The notes under the pieces are model-generated. The model was not told where the DNA came from and ran no database searches. It saw only the letters and a list, made by a program, of their open reading frames with translations. From Apus apus (lineage: Eukaryota > Chordata > Aves > Apodiformes > Apodidae), in NCBI RefSeq assembly GCF_020740795.1, contig NC_067283.1, positions 38,119,659 through 38,183,658 of the forward strand: DNA of 64,000 nt, written 5' to 3'. Below are positions 52,237-64,000 of the stretch, piece by piece. The translations under genes were made by a program, and so were the position numbers. Positions within the stretch are counted from its first letter, which is position 1; each line of letters starts with the position of its first letter.

Positions 52237-55200
52237 TTATATTTTTTTTTCAAGTATTCATTGATTTAGTAAAAGCAAGGAGGTGAAAGATTAGTAAGTA
52301 TCTTGAGCTGTTCTTGAGAGAGATTCCAGAGAGGAAATTATATGCAATGATATGGGTCAGATATAGCCTTCCCTTTCACTGCAGACAGAATTTACTGCAA
52401 ATTGCCACAAAATCTTTCCTTTCAGTGCCGAGGAAGATCCCAAATCCTGGAAGTGTGTCTTAACCCCACGACACTATTTCAACAATAGAAGAACCAGTTT
52501 GAAATCTTGAAACTACATGAATATAATGAGCAAAGGGGGAATCATGAGTCAATAAAGTGTATATAAACGTTTAACATTTTCTCAATGTTTCCACTGAGTG
52601 TGTGTCTTAATTTCATTACACCATCTGTCAGTTGACTAGAGCTGACTTTCTCCAATATGCAGCAGTTATAGAACATGCAGTCAGAAGCAATCTCTTTCCC
52701 CTCAAATTTCCTATCCCCAAATCTCATATCAACCTCTGTCTCACATTACTGAAGTGAAACTTAGTACTGGCTCTGGGTTTCCAGGTAGTTTCAGATAAAA
52801 TATTTTTTAAAAAAGCTTTAAAGTTTTGTTAACTGTTGAATGGAATATTTACTAACAAAACTGTTACTTTCTTTGTTACGTTTTTAAAAATGTGTGGCTT
52901 TGCACTAATTATTATCTGTTTTTTTCCCAATGAACAAATAGCCCCAAAACACACTAGTGGGATAATGGCATAAAGAGACAAAGACAAAAATGGGCTCTCT
53001 TATCTGCATAGTAGATCTTGATGATGATGGTGATGATACTGTCTGACATAATGGAAAGAAACTCATTCATGGATACAAGAGCATATCATAGTGTAGCTTT
53101 TTAAAATGCTAATACAACTGCCATAATCTGAGAAGTGAATATTAAGCACACAATGATAGGTGCAGAAGCTCTGGATCCTGATGGAGCCAAGTGCCACCAG
53201 CTTCCCACTCTAATATGCCTCCCCTCTAAAGGTACTGTGATGTCAGAGAAGAGGCTCTTGGTTTAGATGGACAAACCTGGGGCTAGATATGATCTTTTAT
53301 TCTTCTCTTTATATATGACTATTCTATACATACATGTTAAATAGAAGTATTTGTTTGAGACCTTATAGCAGTAGGTACTGTACAATCCTTACTATCTTCT
53401 AAAGCTACTGGTGAAATGTGATGAAAGACAGAAGAAATTAATAGCAGCATTCTGCACACACATTGGGTAGGGTAGAGCACGCTGGCATCAGGCAAGGACA
53501 AAATGCCTAGACACCCTGTCTGCTTCTAGATCAGAATATTCAGTTAAGGAGGATTTTTATGATGTGTGGAAAAGCAATTTTCCTTCCTGCTGGGATTGTA
53601 TTGCTGCAGTCAGATCTCAGAGATTTGGGTCACGGGTGAATGACTTTCCAAGAGCTAATCATTGTTCATAGGTAGAAGACACAGATACAGATTGACATTT
53701 TGTTCTCTCACAACAGGTCCTGTGCAAGCACTTTTTAATGACTTCAGTCAACCACAGAGAACAAGGGAGAGAAGATAGCATATAATTTATAACCAAGGGT
53801 ATACAAATAAGCAAACATCGTTATCCAGTCGGAGTCCATTAGGTTCTGCTCTAGGTATGCTGCCCATGTTGAAATAAACAGGGTCATTTTATTACTTAAA
53901 CATTTTGTGAGAAATACTGTGGGTAATACCAGACAGAAAACAGAGGTAAGAAGTGAGTGGTCAGTGCTGTAACAAAGCAGTACAGCTCAACCATCATTGC
54001 ATGCCTCTGTTGATAACGTGTTTTCGTAGCTTAGCCTGCCACTAACAGTTTGGTGTTTGTTTGAAAAGCTGAAGCAAATCTGTCACCAGAGAAAGCTGTA
54101 AGTGACATGGCACTGTTAAAGAGGTATGGAAAGGCAACTGAATTGCAGCTGATGTGAACTTCAAACATGACAAGATTTTTGACTGACAGAAAAGCAGAAC
54201 AGTGGCAGTATTCTCTGGGCTCTGTTAATCTTTGCACTTCTGTATATCTTACTACCTCTTCTCATTCTATTATCTTACTTTGCAACTGTATTATAGTGTA
54301 CAGTGTTACAGTTTTTCATTCTCACAATTTCATCTGGTTTTCTCTCAGAATACTTTCCCTCAATCTTATTGGAGAAATCTTAATAAAAACATATAAATAC
54401 TGGTATTTTACATTTATATGCAGATACAATAGAAGAACCAGAGACTCTATTAATAAAGAGAAAGATCAGTATATTGAAATAATTGTATGTTTTAATGGAT
54501 TCTCACTGGTTCTTTTAGTTTATTTTATGTGATTTAAGAAGATTTGAAAAATATTGTGAACAAATTTCCTTCAATCTTAACAAAATTTAAATCTATAGAA
54601 ATAGAGCATAGCATTTGTCATGATAAAATCATATTGAAATGCTTGAATATTACTGAGAAAAGTGTTTAAGCAATTATATAATACATTTTTATGTAATCAA
54701 TAAGTTTTCAGAAAGTTTTTCACTGTAGTGAAGCCAGCAATTCATGGTATAAACAGGCTGGAAAAAGATCTAATAGAAGCTTTCAAAATGGTTTAGTACA
54801 AAGCAAATTTTTAGAAATCTCATGAGAGAAATAAGAATAAACTAATTGTTTGCCAAGAAATATGCACAAATCTAAACCGTGTTGCTCAAATGACAGTTTT
54901 CTCTGGTTATGATGTAGAGAAAATAAAAAGTGCAGACACTGAGCCCACTCAACATTCAGTCACCTTCCTACACGTCTCTCCTACTTTTTTTGTCTTGGCA
55001 ATAGTAGATGCAAATTGTCACAGGAGAGTCTGCCTAGGTTCCTGTTATGTACATTTAGATAAAACTACTTATTTGTAGCTTTCCTAGTTTCATTCTTACT
55101 GATAGTAACTCTCCTTTTTCAGATGTACTGGTTCCTGCCCCAACCAGAAAAGGAAATACAAAGACACAGGCACGGTCAACTTGGATCACCTGAGAAATAG

Positions 55201-56029
55201 TGGAAAACCTGGGCCTTTTTTAATGGCAAAACAGATGTAGAAAAATGGAAGTCCTAGAAAAAGGAGAAAGGTACTGCTGCATATCATATAGAAGCTCAGT
55301 GTGCACGTCATACTGATTGCCTATAGGTTGAATTACCTCGTTTTACCCAGCTGCCAACCCATTTTCATTCTGATTTTTTTATTTAAGTTATGCATTATTT
55401 GATGGTAAAGAGGCTCACGCCTTTGCCTGTGGTCAACCAGAAAGCACTTACTGGTGAGGAAGTAGTGAGGAAGTCTGCATTTGCCATAACCCTGTAGCCA
55501 AAGAGAATGTTTTGATGTGTCTGCCTTGGTACTGCTTTATTGTGGCTTCATTGTTGCCTTGTGAAAACTCACTTTGGCTTTTTTTTGGATCCTGAAATCT
55601 TGCACAGAAGTACAACTTGAATGCAAAATTATCAGCTTAGTCCCCAAACATTTCAACTGATTATTTCTTTCCTTCAGGGTAGCCTTCGGCACAGATTTTA
55701 CCAGGATTTACTTTCTTCTTTTTATTTCTATTGTATTCTGCCTATTTAGTCTCTTCCTTTCTGCTTCCTGATTAAGCTGCTATTTACTGAACAGTCAGTT
55801 TGCAGTTTGGGGTAAACATAATTTTAACCCTAGAGTGGGTGTTGTCTTATGGACCAGTTTAATCAGTGTTGGTAGTGTTTGATAAGAGATGGTAAGACTA
55901 ATTTTTCAAGATTTCTAAGGATTGCTTTTCCCTAATCCCTATCTGTGGAGAACTGGCCACCAAAGAAGTATGTCTCTCACTGAAATTGACTGTAATAGAG
56001 AGACGTAACAGAAAAAATAAAATAAAGGA

Positions 56030-56480
56030 GAAAACGGTGGCAATACTGCGGGCCAGGGGCCACGGCTGGGACTTCCTCCCGAGCTGCAGGTAGGGCTGGG
56101 CGCGGCCCAGGCCTGCACAGCAATGAGTTGTGGGTCGTTCCCATGCCCATCGCCACTGCTGCTGGTGCAAAGGAGAGAGAAGACGACAAAAGAGAGCGGA
56201 GAGGGAAAACCAAATAAAAGGAGCCAAGCTGAAATCAGCCCTGGCTGAGACCACCACAGGCCGTGACTTTGCCACCAGATCCGGGTCCACTGAGGAATAC
56301 TGCGTCAGACTCCTCGCCTCTCCAGTGATCATCGGCAGAAAGCTCTTCAGAGAGACAGCGGTGAGTGGCCCTGCCACCCATGCCGTGCCCAGACTCCAAA
56401 AAGAGCCGTCCCCTGCGTGCCCAGGCACATGGCAGCTTGGCTGCCAGCCAGAGGCACCAGAAGGACTTTCATATTATAAT
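56030..56480. other. Isolated GC/CpG-rich, promoter-like island
   Basis: An abrupt GC-rich block of about 450 bases in AT-rich DNA, with more than 15 CpGs. On + it has a TATA-like ATAAAAGG at 56214-56221 and, 140 bases on, an excellent donor CAGCG/GTGAGT at 56361. Frames are open on both strands (for example 176 codons on -) but resemble no protein I know. It could be a solo LTR or a lncRNA first exon. Confidence 0.4.
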
Positions 56481-58331
56481 AAGCTACCCAAAAATACAAG
56501 AAAAATTCTAAATTAAAAAGAAGCCACACAATTTAAATAAAAAGTTGCATTTCTACTTTTTTATATAATGAAAACCGAAGGCAACTTGAGTTGACAGAAC
56601 AGAAATAAGTTTTATGTACTGTTCTCTTGTTCACAATCATTTTGCAGACATATCCCGGATTTCAGCTGCTGAGTACCCACAATTTCTCTGTAGTCTTGCT
56701 TGGGAAGTTCTTTCCAGTCTTTCTGGACCATTGCTGCTCTTTTTTGTGAGTCTTCTGTCTATTCCTTCTTGAGGTCTCTCTGACTTTGTCTCCTTTCAGC
56801 AGCTGAGTTGTCTCCCATTGTCTTGAGGGGGCCTGCTCCTCATCCAGTCTTTTCAAAGGAACACAACGTGTAACTGAGAATACCCAAGTAAAACAAATAC
56901 TGTCTGTGGTATTCTAAAGCTCATATACTCTATAGGTAGGGACAGTAGTAGGAAGCACTATAATGCCAAAGACATTAACTTAATTCCTAATGTTCTGTGC
57001 GCCCTGTGTGTGTGCACATGTGCGTATCTGTGTGCATGGGTTTATGATACTTTCCAGTAGCTGCTGACCCATTTTACTGCTGTCTCTGCTAATAATTAAG
57101 TAGAACTCAGACCTAACAACAGACAGCCTGCTCAGCCTTTCCATAGTCTTCCTCACCAAAAAATAACAAAACTGCAAGTAATAATGTTGATAAAGGACAT
57201 TCTACTGTTTATGGTAAAATTTACAGCTGACTAAATGATATTTAAAACCTATCAACTGCATCATGTTAGTTTCAAGTTTCAGTAGATGTACTTTTTCACA
57301 TCTCGGTGAGCTTGCAAAAGCTGAGCCCAGGATCTTTGAGTGGGTTCACTAAGCTGATGCAGGCAGCAACCAAAGCAATCTCAGTTTTACTGTCTGGCTC
57401 TGCGTGGTTTGTCCCTGGCCTTCAGCTTCCTCACTCTGAAGTGTTTTTTAAAAACTTTCAGAATATGCTGTCGTTCAAAAATAGTATGCAGAAAACGTAT
57501 TAGAATGGCTTTCCTTACACCTGTGATTTTCATCCACTTTGTTTTGAGCCTTCTGAAGCATATTCTTTCCACACATTATATTAAAGGCTGCATACTAAGT
57601 TCATTCACACACGTTCCTCATATTCCAGCAGACTTTTTACCAATCTATCTGCACAGCATCCACCTCCCTTCTACCCTTCCACAGTAATTCTCATAGGTAT
57701 TAATAATACTTTAACAAATAGTATGGGTAGTTTTGTAAAACAAAACTTATCCAGGAGTAGTGAGGCAAGTAAGTTATTTCCAATGCTTCAGTGTTTTCCC
57801 TTATCATCTACACTATAAAAAAGTAGTTTATCTAAAACGTGTGAGTTACTGACGTTCAAAGCTCTCTGGTTAAATCACGTTTCCAAATTAGTTTAATATT
57901 TAGTACCAATTTGTGTCATCTGAAGTCCAAGAGTTGACTAGCAATCACAGCCATGGTCACTTGGTGGAGCCAGACTACTCTGCAAACTCAATTTGCTTTA
58001 CAAATAGCTTGCATGAAAGGTCTCAAAGGCAGGTTTTATAAACAGTACATTGGCGAAAGATAATAAAAAAAAAAAGTGGGATTTCAATAAATCCTTGGAT
58101 GAATTAGAAGTTTTACAGCTTTGATTTTAGTTGCTCTAGACAGGAGAAGTAGAGGACTTGCTGGCTGAAGCGAAGGCTGTGTCCTTTTGCTGTAATAAAA
58201 AGGGAATACAGTGTAGGTATATTTGGTAATGTGCATGGAAACCTGTGAGGATGAAGCAATAGCTGTCACTCTTGGTACAGTTATAAGAAATTAAAGCTGT
58301 TAATGTTAAGCTTATTAACAGCTGACATGCT

Positions 58332-58427
58332 GGTTGGTTGGGGTTTTTTTGGGGGGGATGTTGGGTTTTTTTGGGGGTTTGTTTGTTTGTTGGGGTTTTT
58401 TGTTTGTTTTTTTTTGTTTGTTTTTAT
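58332..58427 (+). repeat. G/T-only low-complexity tract with G-quadruplex potential
   Basis: Runs of 4, 7, 3 and 5 G separated by 7-, 5- and 7-base loops (58340-58377) fit the standard quadruplex pattern, followed by GTTT units. Confidence 0.8.
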
Positions 58428-58715
58428 TTTGCTGCTAATATTGTAAATGTATGCCATTTTTGTATCTCCCTTTGAAATATACTTTATAAAGTCCAGAAGG
58501 ACAGCTATTTTATTTCTGGTGTAGACAATGGAGCATTGTAAGAGGCAAAAAAGTAGAGGATATCAAACAGTAAACATCTTCTGTGCACTCTGTCAAGCAT
58601 AGAGAACTCTCAGAAGCTTTTCCTCATAATTTGTTTCTTTTCAATCCATATTAATGGGACACTATTTAAAGGAGTTTAGGCAACAGAAGCACCTACTGAT
58701 TCTTACTCTTAATTC

Positions 58716-58918
58716 TAAACAGCCCCAGGTCTCTCAGTCTTTCCTCATATGATAGATGTTCCAGTCCCTTAATCATCCTTGTAGCCCTCTGTTGGACTCT
58801 TTCTAGCATATCCCTGTCCCTCTTGAACTGGGGAGCCCAGAACTGGACACAATACTTCAGATGTGGTCTTACGAGGGCAGAGTAGAGGGGAGGAGAATCT
58901 CCCTTGACCTGTCAGGGA
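58716..58918 (-). repeat. CR1 LINE internal fragment
   Basis: CCCCAGGTCTCTCAGTCTTT, then CCTCTGTTGGACTCTTTCTA, then GGGAGCCCAGAACTGGACAC: reverse complement of CR1 sequence upstream of the 3' tail. It ends abruptly near a TTGACCTG. Confidence 0.88.
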
Positions 58919-59139
58919 GGTTTTGTTCTGAATAGCATATTAATAAAGTGTTACATTTACAACATATTCTTTAGACTTGTCAGATCTCATTTATTGGGAA
59001 GAAACTCTGTCATTTAAGCTCCACCCTCGTATTTTATTTCATAATATATGAAGCACATGGCTATTTTCTGGTGGGTGACCCCACATGCCAGAAGAATCCG
59101 GTTGTCCTAATCAGCCAGCTGTTGACAGATCTGTGTGAT

Positions 59140-59262
59140 GTACTCTAGGTGACCCTGCTCTGGCAGGGGGGTTGGACTAGATGATCTTTCGAGGTCCCTT
59201 CCAACCCCTAGGATTCTATGATTTTATGATTCTATGATTCTGTGATTCTATGATCTGGCAAC
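59140..59262 (+). repeat. CR1 LINE 3' tail fragment
   Basis: GGTTGGACTAGATGATCTTT, then CCCTTCCAACCCCTAGGATT, followed by about five ATTCTATG-type units, an unusually long 3' tail. + orientation, opposite to the CR1 piece 220 bases upstream. Confidence 0.92.
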
Positions 59263-62200
59263 TGGCATTATAGAATGGGAGAGAAGCCACAACCCTAGGG
59301 GACTGGAGTCTAGGTTGAGCCAGGTAGAGTGGACTGTGCTATAACAATCAAGTTAGAAGAAAAAAATGTCCAGTGACAGAATAGCATCTCAGTCCCCAAC
59401 ACTGCATGTCTTCACTCACAGCTCTCTCATCTCCATTAGCAGTGCGTCTCCTTCCATGACCCACTGACTCAGATGACAGTTGAGGTTTTCAAGCCCCTGA
59501 GACTCTGGCAAAGCTGGCACAGTTTTATTTTAACTATTCCTATCCTAGTATGAAAAAATGAGAAAAACGAAGAAATTCTGGGGTTATAGCTTTTTAGATT
59601 TTACATACAAAATCATATTAGGGACATTATTCACAACTACGAAGATTAGCTAAATAATTACATTTCCTGAAGTATTTCTGCATGCATATTCTGCACTCTT
59701 TCCAAGTGAATGAAAATGTATATAATGAAAATCTACATCATGAAAACAAATTGTATTTCTAGAACTTCTCAATTTATAACTGTGGGCAGCAACAAGACTT
59801 GTATCTTGAATGCAGAATTAGAAACTGCAGTATTACTCCCCTGCAAGAGGAAAAAAAATTAAAAAAAGAGTATGTAAAGAACATATGATAGTTAAAGGAA
59901 AGATGGGAATGAAATTAGTGTTGAAAAATAACAAAGGTCAAACAAAAGACAATATCTGAAATTCAGAAGTGACTTTCTCACCTATAGCAGGGCAGGATGG
60001 GCTCTTTTAATGCTGGAAAATGGAATAGGGGCAGTATGAAAATAGAGGGGGTTCTGCATACCCAGAATGGCTGGAAAGAGCCCTTGCCATGGCCTGTTTC
60101 TGGATAATTGTCCAGAGCTGCTGTTGTTCAGCCAAAATTATGAAAGGAGTTGAGTTTTGCATTGTTTCTCTAGACAGAAATGGCTGTGGATGTTTGGGGT
60201 TTTTTTTTTTTTGTTTGTTTGGTTTGGTTTTAAACTGGGTGACTTTACTGCTTTTTTTTTATACTATTGTTGGCACACTGGCAATTTGCATCTGGTTCCA
60301 CCCCTTTTTCTTAGGATAATCAGTACTTAACCACAGGCCACACAGGTTTGACCTGCACAAACAGGGGAGACAACTTTTTTATTTCTTTCTTTTTACAATT
60401 TTCTGCTTTTCTTTAGCTTTCTCTTTGCAATACCATTTGAACAGCTGTATCTAACTCTGGCAACAAGGGAGAGAAATTCTCAGCCAAAGAGTTTTGAAAG
60501 TTCATTAATGTAATTTATTCTGCCTCTCCAAAGGCAATTTGCATTGTGACTGGAATAGTAACTCTAGTTGCTCTTTTTTTTTTTTTTTCTTTTTCTTTTT
60601 TTCCCCATGTTGAATTGGAGATTTACAAGTAAAGTCCCTGATTTAAAGCCTTTACTACCTGGTATGCCTTGCTTCCCTCCTTCTATATAAGCTACTTGAT
60701 TTTATATGCTCTTATATTTATTCAATTTATTGCTCTTCTCTTTTTTACTGTTCTCTCTGTGGTTTTGCATCATCAGGAAAATTCACTTCTTACTGAACAC
60801 ATCTTCATCCAGGTTAAAAGGGAGAGACAGTCAATCAGTCAGTAAATCCCTACTCTCTGGAAACACACTCAGCACCAGCTGTAGCTCAATTAAATTCAAC
60901 ATTTGAATAGTTCACAAGAGAACCCACACTTGTATACACACATTAATCAAATAAATCCATTTTCATCTCTAGTTGTATTCCAAATTTCCAGATAATAGTT
61001 TGGACGGTAAAGTATGGGATGGAGATATGTGATGCAAGTAGCAGATAATTAAACCTTCTCAGCAAAATGTGTGAAGTTATGGTGTCCTGACATGCACACT
61101 AGAGAAGGTATGCTGAAGGAGGGTAAAATATACAGCTTTGCAGGCTTAAATGTTGGTGATCCCTTCTGCTTATACAAGAAACTGAGCTGTTCAGAATTTG
61201 CATTCCTTGTTTGAACATACAGAAAAAAATATTTTAGCTTTTGCTTTTTTTTCTAGGATGGTGAACAGAAGAGCATTTAGAAAGAAGGCCATTCCTGTAT
61301 GTATTCTTATTTTAACTTTAAAAACCTTGCAAATAAAGCTATATTTACGCAATTAGGACTAGAACCCCACAGAATGTCTGCTTGCATTTCTTAATTTTAA
61401 ACATATTAGGAATAACTCCCAGGGAAGAAGGATTTCTTAATACATCCATAGGACAACTTTTATGTAACAGTATGTGCTGAAGTCTCACTTATTTCATGTT
61501 AATGACAATTAATTGCTGCCCTGATCATGGGACTATACTATATGGGTATCAGACCCCCTCTAAATAACACTTTGGCTAAAAAATAAAACCAACATCTGTG
61601 GAGAATACAGACCATGTCAGGCTGTATTCTGGGTTTCTAGTCATGTTAATTAAATCTGTTCTGAGCAGATTTCAGACAAGGTCAGGCTGGACAAGCTGAT
61701 TGCTATTTAGAACCTGTTCCAAAAGAAGCATTACTGCCACTGGTTGGGAATATTTTACTGAAATTACTTTTATCATAAAATGACTAGTTGTCAAATTGAA
61801 GTGTATTTAGCTTAGTTTAGGATAGCTATCTTGGCCCCATACTGAAGAAAGGTAAAGATGGACAAGCAGATGTAGTGCCAGTCCACAACAGTCAAGTTCA
61901 TAAACTCTAGTGGGATCAAGTCCTGGCTGCAGTAAAACGTTTGAGTGTTTATAGATACTGCATCTGTGTAACAGCTCCAATGGGAGAAAATAAAATCCAC
62001 CCCAAGAGAGCCTGGTGCTCTCAATGTCTTAGAAGAAGGCTTAGGCTTACATCTCTTGCTTAGACCAGGTTGTACAACATGTTGAACCTGATCTGGGAGT
62101 GCCAGGGAAAGCATTATTTGTGAAAACCTTCAAGAAGTTTTGATTTCACACCAACATGGAGTGAAAAATGTTTGAAATCTGGAATTACGTTGAATGAATG

Positions 62201-64000
62201 AGAAAATACTTATTTCATTGCTGTAGTTGAAATACCTTGTTCTCTGCAGTGATGAGGGACATTTTTGGTGATAAGACTAGTATAGACACAGCCAGGAGAA
62301 AGTTTCTCCTATCACAGGCCATCAGCAATGATCCTTCCTTGGGCTGACAGCACTGATACACACGGATCACTTCCCACACCCTCTGCAGCAATTGAGTTAG
62401 ATTGCTTGAAATGAAATCATGTGCTCTTTCCTTGGCTGTTTCACCTTGCACCCAAACATTCTCAGTTCCAAGTAGGAAAGGTCCTAACCTGGAAACTTGG
62501 GAAGCTATTAGAGAAACCCTTTGGTAATGATGGCACCCTTCCTTTTGCCTCATGGCCTGAGATTATTTGCTCTGAGAGACACAGGAGTTTGCTGCAGAGC
62601 TTACTTAAATCAGTGCAGAGGGATCCTTTATACATTTCCTATACTTGGTCTAGGTTTTTAAATCATCCATGGATTCTTTCAGACACTCCTAGTTGTTTGC
62701 TTGCATTGGAAAGGCATAGAGGGTTCTGAAATCCGATTAAGGCATGATTCATAGAATGAAAATCTTGAACATCCTTTGGTATAAGTGAAAACTTTATACA
62801 GCTTGGTTTCAAAAGCTGTAGCTCCAGTTCTGAAACTTTATTAGGAATATTACTTATTTTCAGTTTAAATAGAAGCATTGAAAACAATGCCATAGGCTAC
62901 AGGGTGGCACTGCTTTGGGATGGCAGTGAAGTAACTTGTGGATATTTAGATGTGCTCAATAAAGCATAAATTACAACAAGAATCAGAAGACAGGAAAAAC
63001 TCAGATGCCTACAAATAACTGAATGTTTCCCTAAGGCATAAACATTAATGACTTTAATTAGATTATAATTGCTCATGGAAGCATAGTCTTGCACAAGATA
63101 AAAATACCTGACATTGCATTTGCAACTAGGCAACTGCATCAGAAGCACAAGGAGGTTTAATGTCAAACACAAGTTATTTACTAAATATAAGGTATGTGGG
63201 TGCATAGTGTATGCTCTATTCTCAGGACATACACATGCATTTGTAAGGTGGCAGCACTGCTTCATAGATCTGTCACAGAGTTGTAGTTGTTGAAGGTAAG
63301 GGATGAATTAACTGAATAATTCAATCTGGATAACAGATGGAAACGTATGTTTAATTGAGGGTCTTCAGGGCCCTATGTTTGATTTCTATTTTCATCTTTA
63401 CACATGTGAAAAGTCTAAGTATCCTCACCTCAGTGAAGATATCTGGGATACTCTATCATTGTGTTGAGTGAGGATCTAGATATTACTCCAGTATTTGTCG
63501 CTCCACAAATTCAAATCCCAATTTAGATTAATGAATTGCATTTTGGCTAATGCAGCTCTGTCCCATTCCAGGAAGTTTGATACACTGTGTTGTAGGGCAT
63601 GGGTGCTGCATGGTGACACAATGAGTATGTCTTTGCTGCAGTGCTGGGATCCATATGCTGCTGGGTGATGCACTGTTGCAGCAGAGCGCAGCCAGCTTTT
63701 GCCCATTCTGGAAGCCTGCTGGTTGCCAGCTGGTAAAATGAAGTAGAGTTTTTTAAAGTGATTTTATGCTCAGTGTGGGAACTGACAATCTAGCTAATTG
63801 CCTGGGCAAACTAAGTGAGAAGCTTTAACCCTTGGCCACAGACTTGCTGAAACACTGACTGTCAAGGAACCATTGCTCTCTTGGTTGTGCAATGACACAA
63901 CCACACCAAGAACAGTGCAGAGCATCTCCTTTCCTCTTAACTTATAGCCATTGGAGTAAGGTTCCTGGCAAAACAAATTTTAATCCACTGAGGTAAAGGA

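Larger units (their letters stand above)
48998..56029. other. Gene-poor region, first part
   Basis: AT-rich DNA without a recognised coding exon, RNA gene or identifiable transposon beyond the purine tract and the 15-bp tandem repeat. Probably an intron of the divergent transcript, or intergenic. Confidence 0.5.
56481..64000. other. Gene-poor region, second part
   Basis: Contains two CR1 pieces, the G/T tract and T-rich tracts near 60205 and 60575-60603. Frames of 100-112 codons around 61.8-62.7 kb occur on both strands with no protein resemblance or splice context and are taken as chance. Confidence 0.5.

Noticed and set aside
55898..56516. 176-codon - strand and 128-codon + strand frames
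   Set aside because: They arise from the GC-rich island, which has few stop codons. Neither resembles a known protein, so the island is reported instead of a gene.
61812..62729. Frames of 100-112 codons on both strands
   Set aside because: No splice-site support, no family resemblance and overlapping on opposite strands; treated as chance.

Overview
The window is vertebrate nuclear DNA, almost certainly avian. It is AT-rich with long introns, has a single strong CpG island, and its recognisable interspersed repeats are mostly CR1 LINE fragments carrying the typical ATTCTATGATTCTATG-type 3' tail. No prokaryotic, plasmid, CRISPR or viral coding content was seen. The species cannot be fixed from the sequence alone.

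Two protein-coding genes are readable, in convergent (tail-to-tail) order. (1) KAT2B (PCAF lysine acetyltransferase) lies on the + strand. The window opens inside intron 1 and holds exons 2 to 18 (7162 to 39451). They join in frame to 730 residues plus stop and cover everything except the roughly 101 residues that exon 1 encodes in the human protein. The catalytic Glu, the CoA-binding Q-V-K-G-Y-G-T segment and the bromodomain Asn are all present. (2) SGO1 (shugoshin 1) lies on the - strand. Eight coding exons (47481 down to 43338) join in frame to 605 residues plus stop. It keeps the N-terminal PP2A-binding coiled coil, the Y-D-F/H-L-T-P-F cohesin-protection segment and the C-terminal SGO motif. 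KAT2B next to SGO1 is also the order I recall for human 3p24.

Layout: 1-7161 is KAT2B intron 1. 7162-39451 is KAT2B exons and introns with four CR1 fragments, one probable MIR-like relic and one unidentified duplicated element (about 14.75-16.46 kb). 39452-43337 holds the two convergent 3' UTRs and the gap between them. 43338-47481 is the SGO1 coding part. 47.65-48.70 kb is a CpG island that carries the SGO1 promoter, with CRE, CCAAT, CHR and E2F-like sites, and probably fires a divergent + strand transcript as well. 49-64 kb has no convincing coding gene. It holds two CR1 pieces, low-complexity tracts, a G-quadruplex-capable tract and an isolated promoter-like GC-rich island near 56.0-56.5 kb.

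The two genes are functionally distinct. KAT2B is a chromatin acetyltransferase and co-activator. SGO1 protects centromeric cohesin in mitosis and has a cell-cycle type promoter. No novel multi-gene system is evident. The most interesting leads are the divergent spliced transcript candidate at the SGO1 promoter, the 56 kb island, the duplicated unknown element and several candidate alternative exons.
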